A model generated the notes under the pieces. The model saw nothing but the letters and a program-made list of their open reading frames with translations. It made no database searches and was not told the origin of the DNA. From the NCBI GenBank assembly GCA_023387735.1, contig JAEWHP010000002.1:310001-374000 (forward strand): a stretch of 64,000 bases of DNA, read 5' to 3'. Source of the DNA: Pseudomonadota bacterium (lineage in GTDB: Bacteria > Pseudomonadota > Alphaproteobacteria > Rhizobiales > Xanthobacteraceae). Positions 56,078 to 64,000 of this stretch are shown here, piece after piece. Position 1 is the first letter of the stretch. Each line of letters opens with the position of its first letter. The position numbers and the translations under genes are program-made.

Positions 56078-57130
56078 TTACTCCGCCGGCTGCAATACCG
56101 GCGCCGGCTTCTTCGGCGCGATCCAGAACGCTTTGGGGCGCTCGAACAGGAAGTCGGCGCGCAGCGCCAGCGCCAGCCGCCAGATCACCACCGCGCCAGC
56201 GACGCCCGCAACCGTCACGATCAGCGAAACCGTGCCGATGTCGGTAATCACGCCGGTCTTCAGCAGCAGCGTTCGCGTCACCGCCATCGGCAGGAAGAAG
56301 GCGAGGTAGATGACGATGGAATGCTCGCCGCAATAGCGCAGGAAATTCAGCCACTGCATCCGCGCCAGCAAGGTGCCCATCACGATGATGGCGCCCGCTC
56401 CCGCAAAGCCGAGCGCCAGCGAGACGAGCGGCCAGTGGCTGAAGCCCGATATCACGAGGCCGCCATTGACGAGCGCCCACAGCGCCAGTCCGACCAGCGC
56501 CAGCGCAGGCTTCTCCCGCGAACGATCCGACAGTGCGAATATGTAGGAGGCAAGCAGGTAGCCTGAGTAGAAATAGATGAAGCGGGCGCAGAATTCGTCG
56601 ATCACCGTCCAGCCGGTCGCGACATGCGCCATCTCCAGCGCAGCAGCCGCGAGCCAGACCGCCAGTGGCGGAAGATTGCGTGACAGTTTTGTGATGACGA
56701 AGAAAATCGGCAGCAGATAAATGAACCACAGCGTGCCGAACGGCTCGATGAAGGATTCGAGGTACAGAAGGCCGACGTGACGCCAGCCATGTTCGGCGGC
56801 GAAGCCCGGTGCCTTGAAGCCGAACTGGATTGTCATCCACAGGACATAAAAATAGGCGAAGTGGACGACCTTGCGGTCGAGATAGGTGCGCCAGTCGCGG
56901 TCGATCACGACGGCGAGAAAAAGGCCTGAAATCAGGAAGAAGTCCGGCATCCGAAACGGCTGGGCGAACATGACGAAGGCATGCATGAAGCCGGTGTCGC
57001 CGGCCGCCTTTTCCACGCCCAGCACCGAGTGCATCATCACGACCATGACGATGCAGATCCCCTTGGCGTAATCCACCCAGTCGATGCGGGGGGAACGCTC
57101 TGTGCCGGCGGATGTGCCGTTTAAGGTCAT
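56078..57130 (-). CDS. Membrane acyltransferase (acyltransferase-3 family)
   Basis: A 350-residue inner-membrane protein with about ten hydrophobic segments. The N-terminal segment RIDWVDYAKGICIVMVVMMH carries the conserved catalytic-type His of acyltransferase-3 proteins, followed by PFRMPDFFLISGLF. Such enzymes O-acetylate or succinylate cell-surface sugars such as exopolysaccharide, O-antigen or periplasmic glucans. The ATG at 57130 follows AGAGG; the upstream 26 codons lack support. Next to UDP-glucose dehydrogenase, which fits surface polysaccharide decoration (inference). Confidence 0.86.
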   Translation of the reverse strand: MTLNGTSAGTERSPRIDWVDYAKGICIVMVVMMHSVLGVEKAAGDTGFMHAFVMFAQPFRMPDFFLISGLFLAVVIDRDWRTYLDRKVVHFAYFYVLWMTIQFGFKAPGFAAEHGWRHVGLLYLESFIEPFGTLWFIYLLPIFFVITKLSRNLPPLAVWLAAAALEMAHVATGWTVIDEFCARFIYFYSGYLLASYIFALSDRSREKPALALVGLALWALVNGGLVISGFSHWPLVSLALGFAGAGAIIVMGTLLARMQWLNFLRYCGEHSIVIYLAFFLPMAVTRTLLLKTGVITDIGTVSLIVTVAGVAGAVVIWRLALALRADFLFERPKAFWIAPKKPAPVLQPAE

Positions 57131-57310
57131 CGGTGTGCCTCTTTGGTGCGATGTGGCCGCATCTTCGGCCCGATCCGTTGCTTTCTCCTTTATCCATACA
57201 AACAACATGCCGGGGACTGAGCGCGTTTTGCGCTTTCCCCCTTGATGAAAAATGCTCTAAGACGCCAGCAAATCGGTATTGGCGTTAACCATCAGATACG
57301 GGTCGTTATT

Positions 57311-58621
57311 ATGCGAATTACCATGATTGGCACGGGCTATGTCGGCCTGGTGTCCGGCGCCTGCTTTGCCGATTTCGGTCATCAAGTTACCTGCGTGGAC
57401 AAGGATGCCGGCAAGATCGCCGCACTGCTGCGTGGCGAGATGCCGATTTTCGAGCCGGGGCTGGACGAGCTGGTGGCTTCCAACGTCAAGGCAAAGCGGC
57501 TGAGCTTCACTACCGACCTCACCAAGCCGGTCGCCGAGGCGGATGCCGTGTTCATCGCGGTCGGCACGCCGTCGCGGCGCGGCGATGGCCACGCCGATCT
57601 GAGTTACGTCCACGCTGCCGCGCGCGAGATTGCTGCCGCGCTTTCCGGGTTCACCGTGGTGGTCACCAAATCGACCGTGCCGGTCGGCACCGGCGACGAG
57701 GTCGAGCGGCTGATCCGCGAAACCAATCCGGCGGCTGATGTGGTGGTCGCATCCAATCCGGAGTTCCTGCGCGAGGGCGCGGCGATCCGCGACTTCAAAT
57801 TCCCCGACCGTATCGTGGTCGGCACCTCGGACGAACGCGGCCGGAAAGTACTCGGCGATATCTATCGGCCGCTGTCGCTCAACCAGGCGCCGCTGATGTA
57901 CACGGCGCGCCGCACGGCCGAACTGATCAAGTACGCGGCGAACGCGTTCCTCGCCACCAAGATCACCTTTATCAACGAAATCGCCGATCTCTCCGAAAAG
58001 GTCGGAGCCGACGTGCAGGAAGTCGCGCGCGGCATCGGGCTCGACAACCGCATCGGTACGAAGTTCCTGCATGCAGGGCCGGGCTTCGGTGGCTCCTGCT
58101 TCCCGAAGGACACCCGTGCGCTGGTCCAGACCGCGCAGGATTATGACGTGCAGTTGCGGATCGTCGAGGCGGTGCTCGGCGTCAACGACAACCGCAAGCG
58201 GGCGATGGCACGCAAGGTCTCCAATGCGGTGGGCGGCAATTTGCGCGGCAAGACCGTGGCCGTGCTCGGACTGACCTTCAAGCCCGACACCGACGACATG
58301 CGCGAGGCGCCGTCGATCCCGCTCGTCACCGGCCTGCTCGACATGGGCGCAAAGGTGCGCGCGCATGATCCGGTCGGCATGGAGCAGGCGCGCAAGGAAC
58401 TGCCTGATATCGAGTATTGCGACGATCCCTACGACTGCGTGAACGGCGCCGACGCCCTGGTGATCGTGACCGAGTGGGTGCAATACCGCGCGCTCGATCT
58501 CGATCGCGTCAAGAGCACGATGGCGCAGCCCGTCGTGGTCGACCTGCGCAACATCTACCGTGCCCAGGACATGGCGGCACAAGGCTTCACCTACGAGAGC
58601 GTCGGCCGGGCGGCGAAGTGA
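57311..58621 (+). CDS. ugd: UDP-glucose 6-dehydrogenase
   Basis: Oxidises UDP-glucose to UDP-glucuronate with two NAD+, feeding acidic polysaccharides. It is 436 residues. The Rossmann motif is MIGTGYVGLVSG, the catalytic Cys lies in GGSCFPKDT (about residue 260), and LGLTFKPDTDDMREAPS marks the C-terminal domain. The ATG at 57311 begins the family sequence, though its Shine-Dalgarno is weak. It is divergent from the acyltransferase. Confidence 0.95.
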   Translation: MRITMIGTGYVGLVSGACFADFGHQVTCVDKDAGKIAALLRGEMPIFEPGLDELVASNVKAKRLSFTTDLTKPVAEADAVFIAVGTPSRRGDGHADLSYVHAAAREIAAALSGFTVVVTKSTVPVGTGDEVERLIRETNPAADVVVASNPEFLREGAAIRDFKFPDRIVVGTSDERGRKVLGDIYRPLSLNQAPLMYTARRTAELIKYAANAFLATKITFINEIADLSEKVGADVQEVARGIGLDNRIGTKFLHAGPGFGGSCFPKDTRALVQTAQDYDVQLRIVEAVLGVNDNRKRAMARKVSNAVGGNLRGKTVAVLGLTFKPDTDDMREAPSIPLVTGLLDMGAKVRAHDPVGMEQARKELPDIEYCDDPYDCVNGADALVIVTEWVQYRALDLDRVKSTMAQPVVVDLRNIYRAQDMAAQGFTYESVGRAAK

Positions 58622-58631
58622 ACTCTTTCTT

Positions 58632-58767
58632 CCCTTCTCCCCTTGTGGGAGAAGGTGGCGCGAAGCGCCGGATGAGGGGTATGCATCCGCGGAGACGAAC
58701 CCCTCACCCGTCTCGCCGCCGCTGACGCGGCGTCGATCCACCCTCTCCCACAAGGGGAGAGGGGAAG
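58632..58767. repeat. Intergenic repeat family C, copy 2
   Basis: CCCTTCTCCCCTTGTGGGAG... to ...CTCCCACAAGGGGAGAGGG, same layout as 10369-10505, with a different central stretch (GCCGCCGCTGACGCGGCGTC hairpin). It lies between ugd and hrpB and ends 24 bases before the hrpB start. Confidence 0.9.
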
Positions 58768-58790
58768 AGCGTCCATGATGCGAGCCGCCA

Positions 58791-61268
58791 TTGCCCCGCA
58801 GCTTCGATATCCCACTTCCGATCGACGCGGTGCTCGATGAACTCGCGCGCATGCTGAGCGCAAACAACACCGCCGTGCTGGTCGCGCCGCCGGGTGCCGG
58901 CAAGACCACGCGGGTGCCGCTGGCGCTGCTCGATGCGCCCTGGCTGAAGGGTCGGAAGATCATCATGCTGGAGCCGCGGCGGATTGCGGCACGCGCGAGC
59001 GCCGAGCGGATGGCGCGAACGCTCGGCGAGCGCGCCGGCGAGACCGTCGGCTATCGCGTGCGTTTCGGGTCGAAAATATCGCGCGCGACGCGGATCGAGG
59101 TTGTCACCGAGGGAATTTTCTCGCGGCAGATCCTCGACGATCCCGAACTGTCAGGCGTGGCCGCGGTGCTGTTCGACGAGTTTCACGAGCGTTCGCTCGA
59201 CGCTGATCTGGGCCTTGCGCTGGCGCGCGATGCGCAGACGGGCTTGCGCGAGGACTTGCGCATCCTGGTGATGTCGGCGACGCTCGATGGCGCACGCGTC
59301 GGCAAGTTGCTGGGCGATGCGCCGGTCGTTGCCAGCGAAGGCCGCGCCTTCCCGGTCGAGACGCGCTATCTCGGCCGCAAGGCCGATGCGCCGCTGGAAC
59401 GGCAGATGGCCGATGCGATCGCGGCCGCGCTGCGCGCCGATCCCGGCTCGGTGCTGGCGTTCCTGCCGGGCGCCGCCGAAATCCGCCGGACGCAGAATTT
59501 TCTCGCTGAACGAATTCATGATGCGAGCGTCGAGATCGTGCCGCTGTTCGGCGCGCTCGATGCGGCGGTGCAGGACCGCGCCATTGCGCCGGCGCCGAAG
59601 GGAATCCGCAAGGTCGTGCTGGCGACCTCGATCGCCGAGACCTCGCTCACCATCGAGGGCGTACGCATCGTCGTCGATTCCGGCATGGCGCGGGTGCCGC
59701 GCTACGAGCCTGATATCGGTCTGACCAGGCTCGAGACCGTGCGCGCCTCGCGCGCCGCGGTCGACCAGCGCCGCGGACGCGCCGGTCGCACCGAGCCTGG
59801 CGTGTGCTACCGGTTGTGGGACGAACCGCAGACGGCTTCGCTCGCCGCTTACACGCAGCCCGAAATTCTCTCGGCCGACCTGTCCTCCCTGGTGCTCGAC
59901 CTCGCGCAATGGGGCGTTCGCGACCCGGCCACGCTGGCGTTTCTCGATCCACCGGCGGCGCCGGCGCTGAAGGAAGCCAACAGTCTGCTTGGCGAACTCG
60001 GCGCGATCGATTCCGACGGCCGGATCACGGCGGAAGGCCAGAGCCTTCGCGCTTTGGCGCTGCCGCCGCGACTGGCGCGCATGATCGTGGACTCGCATCG
60101 GCTGGGGGCCGGCGAAGAGGCCGCAGAAATCGCGGCTATCCTGACCGAGCGGGGCCTAGGCGGCGACAGCGTCGACCTCGATCACAGGCTCGACCATTTC
60201 CGCCGCGACCGCTCGCCGCGCGCCAGCAGCGCGCGCAGCCTGGCGCAGCGCTGGGCGCAGCAGGTGGCGGCAACCGAAGGACCGGCTGGCGCGGACGTCT
60301 CGCCATCCACTGGCGTCATGCTGGCGCTGGCCTTCCCCGATCGCGTCGCGCGCAACCGCGGCAATGGCAGTTTCGTGCTCGCCAATGGCCGCGGCGCCGC
60401 GGTCGATCAGACCTCGTCGCTGGCGCGCGCGCCCTATATCGCGGTCGCCGAACTGACCGGCACCGCCGCGCAGGGCCGAATCCTGCTGGCGGCGCCAATC
60501 GCCCAGGCCGATATCGAGCAGCGCTTCGCCGATCAGATCGAGAACAGCGAAGAAATTTCGTTCGATCGCGGCGCCATGGCGCTGCGCGGGCGCCGCAGAA
60601 AAACCCTTCACGCGATCACGCTGTCGGAAGCGCCGATGGCGCTGTCGCCGTCGGCTTCGACCGCGAAAATTTTTGCCGACGGGCTGGTCGCCGCCGGGCT
60701 CGACAAGCTGCCATGGTCGAAATCGTCCAGGCAATGGCGCGACCGCGTTGCCTTCCTGCGCAAGGCCGAGGGCGATAGCTGGCCCGACCTGTCGGATGCA
60801 GCGCTGGCCGCCGATACAGACAACTGGCTGACGCCCGTCCTCTACGACAAGACCGCGCTGAAAGAACTTTCCTCCGGCGAACTCTCGGACGCAGTGATGG
60901 CGCTGTTGCCATGGGAACTGCGCGCACGGCTGGAGCGGGAGGCGCCGACGCATTTCGAGGCGCCGACCGGCACCATGCTCGCGATCGATTATGAAGCCGA
61001 GCAGGGGCCGACCATCGCGGTCCGCCTGCAGGAACTGTTCGGGCTCAACACCCATCCCTCGATCGCCCGGGGCGCGGTGCCGCTGGTGCTGGAACTGCTG
61101 TCGCCGGCGCAGCGGCCGGTGCAGGTAACGCGCGACCTGCCGGGATTCTGGCGCGGCAGCTACGCGGCCGTCCGTTCCGACCTGCGCGGCCGCTACCCCC
61201 GGCATCCGTGGCCGGAAGATCCCGCCAATGCGCTGCCGACCCGCCGGGTCAAGCCGCGCGGGACGTGA
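58791..61268 (+). CDS. hrpB: ATP-dependent helicase HrpB
   Basis: An 825-residue DExH-box helicase of unsettled role (RNA helicase-like in sequence). Motif I is APPGAGKTTR (about residue 33-42), motif II FDEFHER (DEFH), SAT as VMSATLDG, and motif VI QRRGRAGR. The C-terminal HrpB domain extends to the end with LFGLNTHPSIARGAVPL. The start is the TTG at 58791, which matches the family N-terminus (LPRSFDIPLP). It has no clear Shine-Dalgarno and is the weakest point of the call. Confidence 0.93.
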   Translation: MPRSFDIPLPIDAVLDELARMLSANNTAVLVAPPGAGKTTRVPLALLDAPWLKGRKIIMLEPRRIAARASAERMARTLGERAGETVGYRVRFGSKISRATRIEVVTEGIFSRQILDDPELSGVAAVLFDEFHERSLDADLGLALARDAQTGLREDLRILVMSATLDGARVGKLLGDAPVVASEGRAFPVETRYLGRKADAPLERQMADAIAAALRADPGSVLAFLPGAAEIRRTQNFLAERIHDASVEIVPLFGALDAAVQDRAIAPAPKGIRKVVLATSIAETSLTIEGVRIVVDSGMARVPRYEPDIGLTRLETVRASRAAVDQRRGRAGRTEPGVCYRLWDEPQTASLAAYTQPEILSADLSSLVLDLAQWGVRDPATLAFLDPPAAPALKEANSLLGELGAIDSDGRITAEGQSLRALALPPRLARMIVDSHRLGAGEEAAEIAAILTERGLGGDSVDLDHRLDHFRRDRSPRASSARSLAQRWAQQVAATEGPAGADVSPSTGVMLALAFPDRVARNRGNGSFVLANGRGAAVDQTSSLARAPYIAVAELTGTAAQGRILLAAPIAQADIEQRFADQIENSEEISFDRGAMALRGRRRKTLHAITLSEAPMALSPSASTAKIFADGLVAAGLDKLPWSKSSRQWRDRVAFLRKAEGDSWPDLSDAALAADTDNWLTPVLYDKTALKELSSGELSDAVMALLPWELRARLEREAPTHFEAPTGTMLAIDYEAEQGPTIAVRLQELFGLNTHPSIARGAVPLVLELLSPAQRPVQVTRDLPGFWRGSYAAVRSDLRGRYPRHPWPEDPANALPTRRVKPRGT

Positions 61269-61399
61269 GGATCTCCGTTAACCCTTCGCTCATCCTATTC
61301 GTCGAAATGGGAGTCTCGTCTGTTTCCTGACCAAGTCTGTTAGGCACGGCTTGGCGGCTGGCGTGGTGATATCGGCGGTCTGGCAATCGAGTGTGGCGT

Positions 61400-61915
61400 A
61401 TGCGTAACCTGATGATCCTTGCCGCCGTTCTGGTCGGCCTCGGCACCTACATGGCGCAGGTGGCGGACAGGATGCAGCCGGCGTCGGCATCCCCGAGCGC
61501 AGCGCCGAAGATGGCTTCCACGGAAACGGTCGCGGTAGCCTCCGGTCGCAGCCTCAACATCCCCCGCGACGCCCGCGGCCATTTCCAGACCGACGGCCGC
61601 ATCGATGGTCAGCGCATCAATTTCATGGTCGACACCGGCGCGTCGGTGGTGGCGCTGAACGAGAAGTCGGCGGCGCGGTTCGGCCTGCGTCCTTCCCGGA
61701 GCGACTACAACGCGACCGTCTCCACCGCCAACGGCACCATCAAGGCCGCGCGCACGCGGCTAGCCGTGATCGAACTCGGCGGCCTCGTGGTCCGCGACGT
61801 CGACGCCCTGGTGCTGCCCGACGCCGCGCTGTCGGAAAACCTTCTCGGCATGTCTTTCCTGTCGAAGCTGAAGCGCTTCGAGGTAGCCAACGGCAAGATG
61901 GTGCTCGAGCAGTAG
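61400..61915 (+). CDS. Retropepsin-like aspartic protease (TIGR02281/clan AA)
   Basis: A 171-residue protein with an N-terminal hydrophobic segment (about residues 4-20) and a single aspartic-protease domain. Catalytic motif NFMVDTGASVVALN (D about residue 78), then ENLLGMSFLSKL as the second half-site. Such single-domain proteins must dimerise to be active. An earlier GTG at 61391 is in frame; the ATG at 61400 was chosen by GAG spacing. The substrate is unknown. Confidence 0.85.
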   Translation: MRNLMILAAVLVGLGTYMAQVADRMQPASASPSAAPKMASTETVAVASGRSLNIPRDARGHFQTDGRIDGQRINFMVDTGASVVALNEKSAARFGLRPSRSDYNATVSTANGTIKAARTRLAVIELGGLVVRDVDALVLPDAALSENLLGMSFLSKLKRFEVANGKMVLEQ

Positions 61916-61977
61916 AGCCTGGATTTTGTGCCGTCGGCCCCTCCCGGTGGGGCGCACGACATGATACGTTACAAGGC

Positions 61978-62274
61978 ATGAACAGCTCCGAAGCGCTTCA
62001 GACCCTGCGACGTTCTGAACATGCCCTGCGCGGGCGTGGTATCAAGCATGCCGCCCTGTTCGGCTCGCTGGCTCGGGGCGACAACGGATCGGATAGCGAT
62101 ATCGACATCATGGTCGAATTCGATCCCGATGCGCGCATCACGGTTTTCGATTACGTGGACATCAAGGAATATATCGCTGGCCTTTTTGACCAGCCCGTCG
62201 ACGTGGTAAGCAGCGAGGGCTTCAAGTCCTATATCCGCCGCAACGCGATGGCTGACGCGATCTATGCATTCTGA
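61978..62274 (+). CDS. MntA-type nucleotidyltransferase antitoxin
   Basis: A 98-residue minimal nucleotidyltransferase. Catalytic motif GSLARGDNGSDSDIDIMVE (GSx10-DxD), with a further acidic residue in FDQPVDVVS. In MntA-HepT systems this enzyme oligoAMPylates the HepT toxin to silence it. The stop overlaps the hepT start by 11 bases, the normal layout. It lies in ordinary GC-rich DNA beside housekeeping genes. Confidence 0.9.
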   Translation: MNSSEALQTLRRSEHALRGRGIKHAALFGSLARGDNGSDSDIDIMVEFDPDARITVFDYVDIKEYIAGLFDQPVDVVSSEGFKSYIRRNAMADAIYAF

Positions 62275-62611
62275 GCGGACGGACATCGCCCTTCGCGATA
62301 TCCTGCATCACATCGATTTGGCTGCTGGCTTCATCGAGGGCTTCCACCGCGACTCCTTCAAATCTGATTTACGCACCGTCTACGCCGTTACCCGCTGTCT
62401 TGAGATCATATCCGAGGCGTCGCGACGCCTGCCGGATCAGTTGAAGGCCCGGCACCCCACGATATCGTGGAAGCAGATGGCGGGAGCCGGCAACGTTTAC
62501 CGCCATGACTACGAGGATGTCGTCGCTCACATCGTCTGGGATACGGTTGAGCGCTCTCTGCCCTCCTTGCGGATCGTTGTTAACGAGGAAATCGCGCGCT
62601 ACGAGGAGTAA
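62264..62611 (+). CDS. HepT-like (DUF86) ribonuclease toxin
   Basis: A 115-residue all-helical HEPN-domain protein. The conserved segment is PTISWKQMAGAGNVYRHDYEDV. The Arg that leads the usual R-x4-H-x-Y catalytic motif is replaced by Gly (AGNVYRHDY); an Arg sits directly before the His instead. This variant occurs in a DUF86 subgroup, so activity may be altered or use the other Arg. The Tyr target for AMPylation (HDY) is kept. Paired with MntA. Confidence 0.88.
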   Translation: MHSERTDIALRDILHHIDLAAGFIEGFHRDSFKSDLRTVYAVTRCLEIISEASRRLPDQLKARHPTISWKQMAGAGNVYRHDYEDVVAHIVWDTVERSLPSLRIVVNEEIARYEE

Positions 62612-62753
62612 GCATTGCAACGATGCCTCCTTACCGTGATCGCCGAAACCTAATAATTAACCACGAAGAGGCGCCAGTCCCGTCTTTCGCCATGCCTGCG
62701 CATTCGCTAAAGGCTGTGCGATCCTTTTTGCATTTTCATCACAAGGCCGCCTG

Positions 62754-64000
62754 ATGTTCCCGAAGCCGAAACCCGCGCTGGTTCCCAATACCTATGCCTT
62801 CGAATCCGGGCCGATGGTGAAGGCGACCGGTTTTCGCGAGTACGATGCGCGCTGGCTGTTCGAGAAGGAAATCAACCTGATGGGCGTCCAGGCGCTGGGC
62901 ATGGGGCTCGGCGCGCTGATCGCGGAACTCGGCGTCAGCCAGGAGATCGTCACCGGCCACGATTTTCGCGGCTATTCGGCCTCGATCAAATACGCGCTGA
63001 TCTCCGGCCTGATGGCGGCGGGCTGCAAGGTGCACGACATCGGGCTGGCCGTGACGCCGATGGCCTATTTCGCGCAGTTCGATCTCGACGTGCCCTGCGT
63101 CGCGATGGTGACGGCCTCGCACAACGACAACGGCTGGACCGGCGTCAAGATGGGCGCCAATCGCCCGCTCACCTTCGGTCCCGACGAAATGACGCGGCTA
63201 AAGGAAATCGTGCTCAACGCCGATTTCAACAACAAGCCGGGCGGCTCCTATCAATTCCACGAGAATTTTCCGGCGCGCTACATCGCCGATCTCACGAAGC
63301 GCCCCAAGCTGAAGCGCAAGCTGAAGGTCGTGGTCGCCTGTGGCAACGGCACCGCCGGCGCGTTTGCGCCGCAGGTGATGGAGGCGATCGGCTGCGAAGT
63401 GATCCCGCTCGACACCGAGCTCGACCATACCTTCCCGAAATACAATCCGAACCCCGAAGACATGGAGATGCTGCACGCGATCCGCGACGCGGTGCTCGAG
63501 CACAAGGCCGATGTCGGTCTTGGTTTCGACGGCGACGGCGACCGCTGCGGCGTGGTCGACAATACCGGGGAGGAAATCTTCGCCGACAAGGTCGGGGTCA
63601 TGCTCGCGCGCGACATGTCGGCGATCCACAAGGATGCGCAATTCGTGGTCGACGTGAAATCGACCGGGCTGTTCGTGACCGATCCGGTCTTGCAGAAGCA
63701 GGGCGCCAGGACCGCCTACTGGAAGACCGGCCATTCCTACATGAAGCGTCGTACCAACGAGATGGGCGCGCTGGCTGGCTTCGAGAAATCGGGGCACTAT
63801 TTCCTGAACAAGCCGTTCGGCCGCGGCTATGACGACGGCCTGGTTTCGGCGATCGCGATCTGCGAGATGCTCGATCGTGCGCCTGGCAAATCGATGGCGG
63901 ACCTGAAGAACGCGCTGCCGAAGACATGGTCGTCGCCGACGATGTCGCCGCATTGCGCCGACGAGACCAAATACGGCGTCGCGGGAGCCGTGGTGAAGCA
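62754..64000 (+). CDS. Phosphomannomutase/phosphoglucomutase (partial, runs off the window)
   Basis: The first 415 codons of an alpha-D-phosphohexomutase. The phosphoserine motif is TASHNDNGWTGVK (about residue 122), the metal loop GFDGDGDRCGV (about residue 258), and EKSGHYFLNKPFGRGYDDG the sugar-binding loop. It interconverts hexose 1- and 6-phosphates, so could supply GDP-mannose or UDP-glucose pathways. No stop is seen before the right edge. About 80 residues should be missing by family length. Confidence 0.93.
   Translation, partial: MFPKPKPALVPNTYAFESGPMVKATGFREYDARWLFEKEINLMGVQALGMGLGALIAELGVSQEIVTGHDFRGYSASIKYALISGLMAAGCKVHDIGLAVTPMAYFAQFDLDVPCVAMVTASHNDNGWTGVKMGANRPLTFGPDEMTRLKEIVLNADFNNKPGGSYQFHENFPARYIADLTKRPKLKRKLKVVVACGNGTAGAFAPQVMEAIGCEVIPLDTELDHTFPKYNPNPEDMEMLHAIRDAVLEHKADVGLGFDGDGDRCGVVDNTGEEIFADKVGVMLARDMSAIHKDAQFVVDVKSTGLFVTDPVLQKQGARTAYWKTGHSYMKRRTNEMGALAGFEKSGHYFLNKPFGRGYDDGLVSAIAICEMLDRAPGKSMADLKNALPKTWSSPTMSPHCADETKYGVAGAVVK

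Overview
The window looks like chromosomal DNA of a Bradyrhizobium-type alphaproteobacterium. GC content is high. Short palindromic repeats sit between many genes. The pckA / chvI-chvG / hprK-EIIA-HPr block is the arrangement typical of Rhizobiales. Many genes start with TTG or GTG behind a good Shine-Dalgarno. About 54 protein-coding genes or remnants were supported. No rRNA, tRNA, CRISPR array, transposase or prophage was seen.

Layout. 1-2.1 kb: the start of a SitA-type Mn/Fe-binding protein and a divergent OprB-family porin, separated by three palindromes that look like binding sites for the manganese regulator Mur. 2.1-8.5 kb: radC, a Tat-exported metallo-beta-lactamase-fold protein, map, an MscS channel and a NhaP2-type K+/H+ antiporter. 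8.5-9.4 kb: a repeat-rich patch around a lower-GC orphan gene. 9.4-15.5 kb: a GrdB-like protein with a CaiB/BaiF CoA-transferase, ilvD, a TsdA-like dihaem cytochrome and a DUF2865 protein. 15.6-19.5 kb: modABC (ModC short), mepA and a DUF1801 protein. 19.6-29.7 kb: a chemoreceptor, an acyl-CoA-dehydrogenase-like flavoprotein with an MFS transporter, a decayed MazEF-like pair, a GNAT enzyme, lepA, a GT39-type membrane glycosyltransferase and an SDR. 29.8-36.9 kb: the regulatory PTS (HPr, EIIA-Man, HprK), the ChvG/ChvI two-component system, a HugZ-like protein and pckA.

36.95-44.6 kb is the most coherent accessory-type region and is best read as a sulfide/persulfide response locus. A BigR-type ArsR repressor with two sensor cysteines lies next to a palindromic divergent promoter. 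Leftward it faces sulfide:quinone oxidoreductase, thioredoxin 2 and a DUF2892 membrane protein. Rightward it leads an RND adaptor, an RND pump and an ETHE1/Blh-type persulfide dioxygenase. The RND pump inside this circuit is the unusual part.

44.6-64 kb: arginase, a TesB-like thioesterase, glycogen phosphorylase, a frameshifted GIY-YIG gene, a small unknown protein, a second DUF2865 protein, pyrE, a YfcG-like glutathione transferase, polA with a degenerate proofreading site, a membrane acyltransferase, UDP-glucose dehydrogenase, hrpB, a retropepsin-like protease, a MntA/HepT toxin-antitoxin pair and the start of a phosphomannomutase/phosphoglucomutase. The last gene, the dehydrogenase and the acyltransferase fit surface polysaccharide synthesis.

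All calls come from reading the sequence. Family names rest on recognised motifs and remembered family sequences, not on database searches.
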